NCBI GenBank assembly: GCA_019116185.1
Contig: DXCD01000214.1
Coordinates: 1 to 10,737, forward strand
Direction: 5' to 3'
DNA from: Candidatus Mediterraneibacter stercorigallinarum
GTDB taxonomy: Bacteria > Bacillota > Clostridia > Lachnospirales > Lachnospiraceae
DNA: 10,737 nucleotides
The notes beneath the pieces are model-generated. The model was not told the origin of the DNA. It worked only from the letters and a program-made list of their open reading frames with translations, and did not search any database. Of this stretch, positions 1-6,033 are shown piece after piece. The position numbers and the translations under genes are program-made. Each line of letters starts with the position of its first letter. Position 1 is the stretch's first letter.

Positions 1-698
1 CGGAATTCCATCCCCTTATCCGCCCCCCTGCTTCCGAAATACAGAGGGATCGCCGCGCCGACCACCAGATATCCTCCCAGCGCAAAGACAGCCGCTGCCA
101 GAGAGAACTGTCCGATGAACAGAATCATCACAAGAGAGGTCAGCACCGCAATGGCAATCGGCGAGATCGTGTGGGCATAAAACACTTCCAGAAGCTCAAT
201 GTCCGAGGTAATCACAGAGATCAGATTTCCTTTGCCGCGCCCTTCCAGCTTCGCCGGGCACAGCTTCCGGAGTGCGGCAAACACTTTATGGCGGATGATC
301 GCCAGAAGCTTAAACGCGATAAAGTGGTTGCAATACTGCTCCCCATAATGCAGGATCCCCCGCATCACTGCCATAACAGCCAGCACGATGAACAGAGTCT
401 GCAGCGGCATCCCGAGGAAGACTCCTGCGTTTTCCGGAGTCAGGGCATATCCCATGGCTTCCTGTATCGCATCCAGGATGATATGCATCAGCCCGAAGCC
501 CGCCAGGATCGTAAGGAAGATGGCGCACAGATACCCGATGGTTCCCAGTGCGATGGCGAGGAGCATAATCGGAAGGAGAGGCTTCACCAGACCGATCAGG
601 CGTCCCATGATGCGGACACCGCTTCTTCTTGCACGGATCCTTCCCCCGTATTCCTCCGCTGTATTTGTACCTGCTGTACTCATACCCGCTTTGCTCAT
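1..698 (-). CDS. CydC-like ABC transporter permease/ATP-binding protein, partial (C-terminus off the left edge)
   Basis: The minus-strand frame is open from an ATG at 698 to the window edge (232 complete codons), so only the N-terminal membrane part is visible. After about 30 polar, Arg-rich residues come hydrophobic segments (roughly residues 37-65, 85-110, 185-225). Between them a block with GEQYCNHFIAFKLLAIIR and then LISVITSDIELLEVFYAH resembles the cytoplasmic and transmembrane helices of CydC-type half-transporters. The start overlaps the stop of the CydD-like gene in an ATGA (695-698), the usual sign of translational coupling, and a G-rich ribosome binding site (AAGGGGG) lies inside the upstream gene. 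A second in-frame ATG five codons later is a less likely start. CydDC of E. coli exports thiols (cysteine, glutathione) and supports cytochrome assembly and NO tolerance. Here the substrate is unknown, and the nucleotide-binding domain is outside the window. Family call good; CydC subtype is inferred from pairing and motif style. Confidence 0.85.
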   Translation of the reverse strand, partial: MSKAGMSTAGTNTAEEYGGRIRARRSGVRIMGRLIGLVKPLLPIMLLAIALGTIGYLCAIFLTILAGFGLMHIILDAIQEAMGYALTPENAGVFLGMPLQTLFIVLAVMAVMRGILHYGEQYCNHFIAFKLLAIIRHKVFAALRKLCPAKLEGRGKGNLISVITSDIELLEVFYAHTISPIAIAVLTSLVMILFIGQFSLAAAVFALGGYLVVGAAIPLYFGSRGADKGMEF

Positions 699-2431
699 AC
701 TGCCACCCCCTTTCCATACTGCTCCAGCTCCATCTGTGACCGGTAAAGCTTCGCATATTCTCCATTCCGCTTCATCAGCATTTCATGTGTTCCTGTCTCA
801 ACTGCCAGACCATTTTTCAGCATATAGATCCGGTCCGACTTCACCACGTTCGCAAGGCGGTGTGAGATCAGAATGACAGTTTTCGTCTCAGCAAGAGAAT
901 ACACTGCCTCCATGATCATCTCTTCACTCTCCGCGTCAATATTAGACGTTGCTTCGTCAAAAATATAAACCGGGGTATCATGCAGAAGAGCCCTGGCAAT
1001 TGCCAGACGCTGGCACTGCCCTCCCGAGAAATTGCCGCCTTTCTCCGCAACCGGCGTAGCAAGCCCCTGCTGCGCCTGAAGGAAGCCCCACAGGTTCACT
1101 TTCTCAAGTGCTTCCCTCATCTCCGCCTCCGCGGCATCCGGTTTTCCCATCCGCAGATTCTCTGCCACTGTCCCCCTGAACAGATAGCTGTTGTGGCTGA
1201 TCAGGGTAATATGATCCATCAGGCTGCCTTCCCGGATATCGGAAAGTTCTTTTCCCCGGACTGTCACACTGCCCGTGTATCCTTTATTCCTGCCCATGAG
1301 GATCGCCGCCGCGGTGCTCTTTCCGCAGCCCGAAGTCCCCACAATCGCGGTAAAGCTTCCCGCCGGGAATTCCATGTCAATCCCCTTTAAGATCTCCCGT
1401 TCCTTTTCATAAGAAAAATGTACGCCGGTAAATGAGATGCTGATCTCCCCGTCGTTCAATTCTTCCGTCCCCTCCGCCGGTTCCGGCAAATCCAGGAGGG
1501 CAAAGATCTTGTCGCTTGCCGCCATGCCGTTCATGGCGATATGGAAGAAAGAACCGAGAAGTCGCAGCGGGATAAAAAATTCCGCTGCCAGCAGGATCAG
1601 CATCAGCGCGCCGTGCAGGCTCAAGTGCCCCGCCATGAATTCCGAGAGCGTAACGATCATGCCTGCCGCAGCCCCGCCATAGGCAATGATATCCATCACG
1701 CTGGTCGAATTCAGCTGCATGGTCAGCACCTTCATGGTGATCCGGCGGAACCTCTGGGATTCTTCATCCATTTCAGCCGCCTTTTTCTCATCCGAACGAT
1801 AGATTTTCAAAGTCGTCAGCCCCTGAAGATTCTCCAGAAAACTGTCTCCCAGTTCCGTGTAGATACCCCAGTATTTGTTCAGAAGGCGTTTGGCAAACTT
1901 CTGAACAGCCACAATGGAAATCGGGATCAGGGGCACGCAGACCAGGAGCACTAGGCTTGCCTTCCAGCTCACAAAAGACAGCACGGCAAACAAGGTCACC
2001 GGCGCCAGCAGGCTGTAAAAGAGCTGGGATAAGTATTTCCCGAAATATGTTTCCAGCTGCTCCACTCCCTCAGCCGCCATCTGCACCACCTCGGAAGTGG
2101 CTGTCTTCTCCCGGTATGCCGCTCCCAGCCGGAGCAGCTTCTCATAGATCTTATCTCTCAAGATCCTTTTTACATCCACGCTCGCCCGGTAAGACGCGTG
2201 GGAAGCCCCGCGGTCACAGATGAAACGCAGGATCAGCGCAAGCGCCGCAGCCCCGCCGTAAGATAACGCCATCCGCAAAGTAACTTCCCGGAACAGCGCC
2301 TGCTCCAGCAGAAATGCAGCGCAGTAGATCATCACGATCTGACAGAGCAGCGACACCCACTGCCACGCCACCTGATAAATAATATATTTTTTCGCATGGG
2401 ACAGGAGCCCCACAAGCCTCTTCTTAATCAT
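695..2431 (-). CDS. CydD-like ABC exporter half-transporter (membrane domain fused to ATPase)
   Basis: This 578-residue protein has a type-1 exporter membrane domain (about residues 15-310) followed by an ATPase domain (about 330-570). ATPase motifs are clear: A-loop Tyr341, Walker A GTSGCGKS (365-372), signature FSGGQ (468-472), Walker B VYIFDE (488-493) with catalytic Glu493, and H-loop His524. At the Q-loop the usual Gln is replaced by His413 (ISHNSYLF), which is unusual. The stretches EQLETYFGKYL and LENLQGLTTLKIY, with a VPLIP turn, are typical of CydD. The ATG at 2431 has an AAAGGA site four bases upstream. It overlaps the next half-transporter by 4 bp, so the two probably form a heterodimer. 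No cydAB oxidase genes are in view, so a role in cytochrome bd assembly is not supported here. Export of a thiol, peptide or other small molecule is possible; the substrate cannot be read from sequence. Confidence 0.9.
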   Translation of the reverse strand: MIKKRLVGLLSHAKKYIIYQVAWQWVSLLCQIVMIYCAAFLLEQALFREVTLRMALSYGGAAALALILRFICDRGASHASYRASVDVKRILRDKIYEKLLRLGAAYREKTATSEVVQMAAEGVEQLETYFGKYLSQLFYSLLAPVTLFAVLSFVSWKASLVLLVCVPLIPISIVAVQKFAKRLLNKYWGIYTELGDSFLENLQGLTTLKIYRSDEKKAAEMDEESQRFRRITMKVLTMQLNSTSVMDIIAYGGAAAGMIVTLSEFMAGHLSLHGALMLILLAAEFFIPLRLLGSFFHIAMNGMAASDKIFALLDLPEPAEGTEELNDGEISISFTGVHFSYEKEREILKGIDMEFPAGSFTAIVGTSGCGKSTAAAILMGRNKGYTGSVTVRGKELSDIREGSLMDHITLISHNSYLFRGTVAENLRMGKPDAAEAEMREALEKVNLWGFLQAQQGLATPVAEKGGNFSGGQCQRLAIARALLHDTPVYIFDEATSNIDAESEEMIMEAVYSLAETKTVILISHRLANVVKSDRIYMLKNGLAVETGTHEMLMKRNGEYAKLYRSQMELEQYGKGVAV

Positions 2432-2528
2432 AGAATCCTTTCCGCCGCCCTATTATCTGCGGTCTTACTTGTTTCTTAGTCCGCCGTTCTTCTCTCTTCC
2501 GCCGCTTGAGCCGAATGCGGCATTCCGT

Positions 2529-2891
2529 TCAGCCCTGCTTTTTCTTTTCACGCACACTGCATGCCACATGCCAGACAGCAAGGACCGGGTGATGCAGCAG
2601 CATCCGGGGTCCGGAAAAGCGCATTACCTGCCGGATTTTTTCTCTCATCTCAGGCTTGTAACAATGCACCTTGCAGTTACTGCAGAATGTCTTTTCCTCC
2701 ATAAAGGGACATTTCTCGCTGCGCAGCCTTGCATAATCAGAGAGTTCCTGACAGTCCGGGCACATCCGCCCCCTGCCCCGGCCGTGTCCTTTATGCTTCT
2801 TCCGGCAGTACAGGCGGATCATCTCTTCCACCACGTACTGCTCCTTCTTCCGTTTCTTCTCGACCTTCCTGTTCTTCACATCGCCGTTCAC
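2529..2891 (-). CDS. YgbA-type protein (nitrous oxide-stimulated promoter family), Cys-rich
   Basis: A small basic protein of 120 residues with cysteines at 29, 44, 47, 61, 70, 73, 77 and 111. The core, CPDCQEL...YARLR...C then FCSNCKVHCYKP, followed by VMRFSGPRMLLHHP, matches what I recall of the YgbA_NO family, named after E. coli YgbA. In E. coli ygbA belongs to the NsrR (nitric oxide) regulon. The Cys pattern suggests a metal or Fe-S site, but the biochemical role is not established. I place the start at GTG 2891: an upstream GGAGG (2901-2905) sits nine bases before it, and the preceding gene ends at 2896, leaving a 4-base gap. A longer in-frame reading to an ATG at 2966 would overlap the DUF454 gene by 71 bases and adds an Arg-rich, non-conserved tail, so I reject it. 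It lies between the DUF454 gene and the CydD-like gene and is probably cotranscribed with both. Confidence 0.85.
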   Translation of the reverse strand: MNGDVKNRKVEKKRKKEQYVVEEMIRLYCRKKHKGHGRGRGRMCPDCQELSDYARLRSEKCPFMEEKTFCSNCKVHCYKPEMREKIRQVMRFSGPRMLLHHPVLAVWHVACSVREKKKQG

Positions 2892-2895
2892 CGTT

Positions 2896-3312
2896 CTATC
2901 CCTCCGCTTCCGGAAGGAACTTCTGCCCTGCGGGAACCGTGCGGATCTTTGTAAAGAAATACACATATTTAAAAATAATCAGCAAAACGATAAAGATCCT
3001 GCCGTACACATTCTGCATTGCCAGAAATGCCAGGAGCAGCATACAGGTCACCGGGATCAGCAGGCTGAATTTCGTCTTCAATGTCATGGAACGGTTTTTC
3101 ACAAAACTGTCCAGATGTTTCTTGTATAACTTTGTCCCAGTGAACCAGTTATGGAAACGCGCAGATCCTTTTGCCAGGCAGAAGGATGCCAGCAGGAGAA
3201 ACGGCGTCGTGGGAAGCACCGGCAGCACGACGCCGACCGCTCCGATCCCCATGGACAGGAAACCGACAAACAGCCAAATAAGCCTTACAGGATTCTTCTT
3301 CCAGTTTTTCAT
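2896..3312 (-). CDS. DUF454 (YbaN-like) small inner-membrane protein
   Basis: A 138-residue membrane protein carrying the DUF454 hallmark: a hydrophobic N-terminal segment (about 11-33), then PVLPTTPFLLLASFCLAKGS and a short ARFHNW motif, a basic middle, and two further membrane segments (about 82-99 and 103-120). E. coli YbaN belongs to this family; no molecular function is established. The start is ATG 3312 with GAAAGGAAG upstream. The frame stays open upstream to an ATG at 3477, but that extension crosses the predicted promoter and operators and looks non-protein, so it is rejected. Its stop at 2896 sits four bases before the GTG of the YgbA-type gene, and the latter's GGAGG lies inside the last codons, so translation is likely coupled. 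It is first in the apparent operon, behind Fur- and DtxR-like palindromes, which hints at metal control. Confidence 0.88.
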   Translation of the reverse strand: MKNWKKNPVRLIWLFVGFLSMGIGAVGVVLPVLPTTPFLLLASFCLAKGSARFHNWFTGTKLYKKHLDSFVKNRSMTLKTKFSLLIPVTCMLLLAFLAMQNVYGRIFIVLLIIFKYVYFFTKIRTVPAGQKFLPEAEG

Positions 3313-3395
3313 AAATATCTTCCTTTCTTCAAACGTCCCTTTTCTGTAGCGGTGGATCCGCAGATCCCCTGACCTTCGGGTTTTATAACGCAAAT

Positions 3396-3419
3396 TTAGG
3401 TTAGCAATCGCTAACCTAA
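3396..3419. promoter_or_regulatory. Perfect 10-bp-arm palindrome (DtxR/IdeR-like half sites), candidate operator
   Basis: The arms TTAGGTTAGC (3396-3405) and GCTAACCTAA (3410-3419) are perfect inverted repeats around a 4-base spacer (AATC). Each 9-base half equals half of the classic DtxR/IdeR consensus (TTAGGTTAG / CTAACCTAA), but here the halves are six bases apart rather than one. The site begins just downstream of the predicted transcription start of the DUF454 gene, a good place for a repressor. It could also form an RNA hairpin at the 5' end of the transcript. Binding protein not identifiable from the window. Confidence 0.6.
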
Positions 3420-3429
3420 TGATATAACA

Positions 3430-3458
3430 GATATACATGATTTTTTGCAGCTTGTCAA
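3430..3458 (-). promoter_or_regulatory. Predicted sigma-70-type promoter of the DUF454-YgbA-ABC operon
   Basis: On the minus strand a perfect -35 TTGACA (3453-3458) is followed by a 17-base spacer and a -10 TATATC (3430-3435, four of six matches). The start would fall near 3423, giving a leader of about 110 bases before the ATG at 3312. A weaker Fur-like element overlaps the -35 and a palindrome follows the start point. Confidence 0.6.
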
Positions 3459-3470
3459 TAATAATTCTCA
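3456..3470 (-). promoter_or_regulatory. Weak Fur-like site overlapping the -35
   Basis: On the minus strand TGAGAATTATTATTG matches 11 of 14 defined positions of the Bacillus Fur 7-1-7 consensus (TGATAATnATTATCA). It overlaps three bases of the TTGACA -35 of the DUF454 operon, where a bound repressor would block RNA polymerase. On its own it could be chance in an AT-rich promoter; the better site at 3484-3500 makes it more believable. Confidence 0.35.
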
Positions 3471-3483
3471 AAATCATTAAAAT

Positions 3484-3500
3484 TTGATAATTCTTATCAA
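3484..3500. promoter_or_regulatory. Fur-box-like palindrome
   Basis: TTGATAATTCTTATCAA is a perfect 7-bp-arm inverted repeat around TTC. Read as a 7-1-7 site it matches 13 of 14 defined positions of the Bacillus Fur consensus. It lies about 26 bases upstream of the -35 of the DUF454 operon promoter and downstream of the terminator of the phosphatidyltransferase gene, so the DUF454 operon is its natural target. PerR or another Fur paralogue is an alternative. Confidence 0.55.
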
Positions 3501-3521
3501 TATAGGCCAGCGCACTGCCCG

Positions 3522-3562
3522 GACAAACAAAAAGACCCTGCCGTTCTATTTCCGGCAGAGCC
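3522..3562 (-). terminator. Rho-independent terminator of the CDP-alcohol phosphatidyltransferase gene
   Basis: On the minus strand a 10-bp stem (3553-3562 with 3534-3543; a 6-bp CTGCCG/CGGCAG core plus G-U pairs), with a 9-base loop, is followed by TTTTTGTTTG. It lies about 50 bases past the stop at 3610 and ahead of the DUF454 promoter region, so it isolates the two units. Confidence 0.8.
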
Positions 3563-3609
3563 TCCTTTCAGCGCTTATTTGATAATGAGCACTGTCTTTT
3601 CTTTAAATT

Positions 3610-4191
3610 TTACTCCGGCTTTCGATCCTCTCTCAGCGCTTTCAGATTATGGCGTCCATAGAGCACGAGCGAGATCAGCATCATGACCACGCACGCCGCG
3701 ATCAGCACCCTCGATAACGCGGCAGGGATATTGTACCAGAATACATGAAGGATCATCATCGCGTAAAGCAGCCATGTCGTTACCTTCCCATGCCAGTCTG
3801 CACCGAACACTTTTCCGGTCTTCTGTATGACCATAAGTCCGGTAACCCCCATGAAGAATTCCTTAAGCACCATAATGCCAAGCGGCAGGATCATAAGAGG
3901 GAAACGGGTGAGCAGACAGAACAGCATAGCCGCCTGCGTCAGCTTGTCCGCGACAGGATCAAGCACTTTCCCCAGATCGCTGGTCATATGAAAATGCCGC
4001 GCCACAAAGCCATCCACTGTATCCGTGATCCCTGACACTATGAGAACGATCCCTGCCCACAGGTAATTATCCTCCACACAGTACAGCCACATGATGACCG
4101 GAATCAGGCAGAGCCTGAAAAAAGACAGCATATTAGGAATCGTCAGTATCTTATTCTGCGTATTATATGTATCATTCGATGTAGATTTCAT
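3610..4191 (-). CDS. CDP-alcohol phosphatidyltransferase (PgsA-like)
   Basis: A 193-residue membrane protein with the full CDP-alcohol phosphotransferase motif D-x2-D-G-x2-A-R-x8-G-x3-D-x3-D: Asp57, Asp60, Gly61, Ala64, Arg65, Gly74, Asp78, Asp82. Several membrane segments follow (about 84-125, 138-155, 160-178). The family transfers a phosphatidyl group from CDP-diacylglycerol to an alcohol at the cytoplasmic membrane. PgsA (glycerol-3-phosphate acceptor, first step to phosphatidylglycerol) is the likeliest match by length and by the N-terminal TIPNMLSFFRLCLIPV block. The C-terminal half (KTGKVFGADWHGKVTT) is not one I recognise as standard housekeeping PgsA, so a paralogue with another acceptor is possible. 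The ATG at 4191 has AGGAGG seven bases upstream. It stands alone between two terminators and is not obviously linked to its neighbours. Confidence 0.87.
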   Translation of the reverse strand: MKSTSNDTYNTQNKILTIPNMLSFFRLCLIPVIMWLYCVEDNYLWAGIVLIVSGITDTVDGFVARHFHMTSDLGKVLDPVADKLTQAAMLFCLLTRFPLMILPLGIMVLKEFFMGVTGLMVIQKTGKVFGADWHGKVTTWLLYAMMILHVFWYNIPAALSRVLIAACVVMMLISLVLYGRHNLKALREDRKPE

Positions 4192-4207
4192 TTATTTCCT
4201 CCTGCAT

Positions 4208-4250
4208 AAAAAAAATCGTCCATACCCTTAAAGAGTATAGACGATTTTTT
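4208..4250. terminator. Strong stem-loop terminator after the hydrogenase operon (symmetrical)
   Basis: Arms AAAAAATCGTC (4210-4220) and GACGATTTTTT (4240-4250) pair perfectly. After one mismatch a 4-bp ATAC/GTAT (4222-4225 with 4235-4238) extends the stem. The A and T tracts make it bidirectional. On the minus strand it ends the hydrogenase transcript about 60 bases past the HydA stop at 4312. It also sits directly upstream of the phosphatidyltransferase ribosome binding site. Confidence 0.85.
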
Positions 4251-4262
4251 CTGTTTCCACAA
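4234..4262 (-). promoter_or_regulatory. Possible promoter of the phosphatidyltransferase gene inside the terminator
   Basis: On the minus strand TATACT (4234-4239, five of six -10 matches) lies 17 bases after TTGTGG (4257-4262, only the first three -35 bases match). A start near 4227 would give a leader of about 35 bases to the ATG at 4191. The -10 is part of the terminator hairpin. The -35 is weak, so this is tentative. Confidence 0.3.
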
Positions 4263-4311
4263 CCGGACATTGAAATTATTTTCAATCGCTTTATTCTAAG
4301 CCGCAGATATT

Positions 4312-6021
4312 TCAGACATTCATATCATTATGCAGCAGTTTGTGCTCTTTCCCTTTCAGGATGCCTCCATAGACTTCCGCGATGATCGGGTTCTCATTGG
4401 ACAGCTTGATCTGTGCCATGCTGTCGATCTTATAGATACCTTCCAGCCTTGCCTTCTTGGTCCTCGGCCCGATCGGAACCGGCTGTCCGCCGCCCGCGAT
4501 ACATCCTCTCTTGCACGCCATGACTTCCACGAAATCATAATGCGCTTCTCCTGCCTTCATCTTATCCAGCAGTTCTTCCGCACAGTGAAGCCCGTTTACG
4601 ACCGCGATCTTCACCTCGCGCCCGTTCAGATCGATCTTTGCTTCTTTGATGCCTTCCACGCCGCGGATGCCGGAGAAGCTGATCTCTTCGAGAGCTTCCG
4701 TGCGATTGTTGTTCACAAGCCGTCTTAAGACCGCCTCTGTCACGCCTCCGGTCACGCCGAAGATCGCGCCCGCGCCTGATGACAGACCGAACGGCATATC
4801 CAGCGCCTCCGGCTGTACCTGAGCCAGATCGATTCCGGCCTCCTGGATCATACGGGTGATCTCTGTAGTAGTGAGCACGTAATCCACATTCTGCTCTCCG
4901 TCCGTAAAGTGCTCCGGCCTTGTGATCTCTGCCTTCTTCGCCGTACAGGGCATGATGGACACTACCATCGTCTTCTTCGGCTCTCTGCCTTCTTCCCTGT
5001 CTTTTGCCGCATTCATGCGCGCCTCTTCCTTCAAGAGCGCTCCGAACATTTCCTGGGGCGAACGGCAGGTAGAAATATTCTTCCGGAACTCAGGATAACG
5101 GTTCTCGCAGAACTTCACCCATGCCGGGCAGCAGGAAGTGAAAAGCGGCAGGTTCTCGCCCGACTCCAGACGCTCCACCAGCTCTTTGGACTCTTCCATA
5201 ACTGTGAGGTCCGCGCCGAAATTCGTATCATAAACTTCATCAAAACCAATTCTTCTCAATGCGGCAACCAGACGTCCGAGCGTGTTCTCGCCCTTCTTGA
5301 TGCCGAACTTATCTCCAACCGCGACACGCACCGCCGGGGCGATCTGCGCTACCACCCGGATATTTCTGTCAGCAAGGGCAGCCCATACCGGTTCCACATT
5401 CTGCTTGATGCTGATCGCGCCGGTGGGACATACCGCGCGGCACTGTCCGCAGCCCACGCAGTCAGTCTCTGCCAGATCCTTATTAAACGCAGGCGTCACC
5501 TGCATTTTGGAACCGCGGAACGCAAAGTCCAGGATACCCAGCCCCTGAATCTCGTCGCAGGTTCTCACACAGTCACCGCAGAGGATACATTTATTGGGAT
5601 CCCGGATGACACATTCCGAGGAAGTATCCATGGGCAGCTGTTTCTTATTATTTTCAAAACGTACATTCGTGATGCCAAGCTGGCGCGACAGCTTCTGCAG
5701 GGTACAGACACCGTTCTTCGCACAGGTCGTACAATCCCGGCAGTGGGACGCCAGCAAAAGCTCGATGATCATCTTCCTGTGATGCTGGAGCCGGGGGGTA
5801 TTTGTATAAATCACCATCCCGTCTCTGGGCACTTCAGAACAGGATGCAAAGATCTTTCCTCTGTCATCCTCCACCACGCACATACGGCAGGCGCCGTAGG
5901 TCGACAATTCTGAATGATAGCAGAATGTAGGCAGGTCGATCCCGGATTTGCGGATCACGGAAAGCACGTTTCTCTCATTCGTAAAGGTCACTCTTCGGTT
6001 GTTTATCGTCATATAACTCAT
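4312..6021 (-). CDS. hydA: [FeFe]-hydrogenase catalytic subunit, HydA/HndD type
   Basis: A 569-residue H2-activating subunit. In order: a [2Fe-2S] ferredoxin domain (Cys34, 45, 48, 61); a His-Cys3 [4Fe-4S] site (His93, Cys97, 100, 106); two [4Fe-4S] clusters (Cys145, 148, 151, 155 and Cys188, 191, 194, 198); then the H-cluster domain with TSCCPAW (295-301; Cys297 the expected proton relay, Cys298 the ligand), MPCTAKKAE (358-366, Cys359) and EVMACKRGCIAGGGQP (499-514, Cys503 and Cys507). A small-subunit-like tail follows. All catalytic and cluster residues are present. This M3-type architecture next to NuoE- and NuoF-like genes fits the trimeric, cytoplasmic, electron-bifurcating group A3 enzymes (Thermotoga HydABC, Desulfovibrio HndABCD). 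It interconverts H2 and protons using ferredoxin and NAD(P)H. The start at 6021 follows a GGAGGAG that overlaps the stop of hydB; the intergenic gap is 12 bases. It is last in the operon. Maturation genes hydEFG must be elsewhere. Confidence 0.95.
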   Translation of the reverse strand: MSYMTINNRRVTFTNERNVLSVIRKSGIDLPTFCYHSELSTYGACRMCVVEDDRGKIFASCSEVPRDGMVIYTNTPRLQHHRKMIIELLLASHCRDCTTCAKNGVCTLQKLSRQLGITNVRFENNKKQLPMDTSSECVIRDPNKCILCGDCVRTCDEIQGLGILDFAFRGSKMQVTPAFNKDLAETDCVGCGQCRAVCPTGAISIKQNVEPVWAALADRNIRVVAQIAPAVRVAVGDKFGIKKGENTLGRLVAALRRIGFDEVYDTNFGADLTVMEESKELVERLESGENLPLFTSCCPAWVKFCENRYPEFRKNISTCRSPQEMFGALLKEEARMNAAKDREEGREPKKTMVVSIMPCTAKKAEITRPEHFTDGEQNVDYVLTTTEITRMIQEAGIDLAQVQPEALDMPFGLSSGAGAIFGVTGGVTEAVLRRLVNNNRTEALEEISFSGIRGVEGIKEAKIDLNGREVKIAVVNGLHCAEELLDKMKAGEAHYDFVEVMACKRGCIAGGGQPVPIGPRTKKARLEGIYKIDSMAQIKLSNENPIIAEVYGGILKGKEHKLLHNDMNV

Positions 6022-6033
6022 GCCAGTCTCCTC

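Noticed and set aside
2892..2966. N-terminal extension of the YgbA-type gene to an ATG at 2966
   Set aside because: It overlaps the DUF454 coding end; the GTG at 2891 has a well-spaced GGAGG and matches tight operon spacing.
3313..3477. N-terminal extension of the DUF454 gene to an ATG at 3477
   Set aside because: The stretch holds the promoter and operator palindromes, and the ATG at 3312 has a good ribosome binding site at the family's usual N-terminus.
4269..4286. 7-bp-arm inverted repeat (ATTGAAA / TTTCAAT, 4-base spacer) between hydA and its terminator
   Set aside because: AT-rich, short, and downstream of the stop; no known regulator consensus matched, so it was not listed as a feature.
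4909..5913. Long plus-strand ORF (334 codons) antisense to hydA
   Set aside because: It is a shadow of hydA, whose cluster-binding motifs are all in the minus frame; the antisense product is His/Arg-rich with no recognisable domain.
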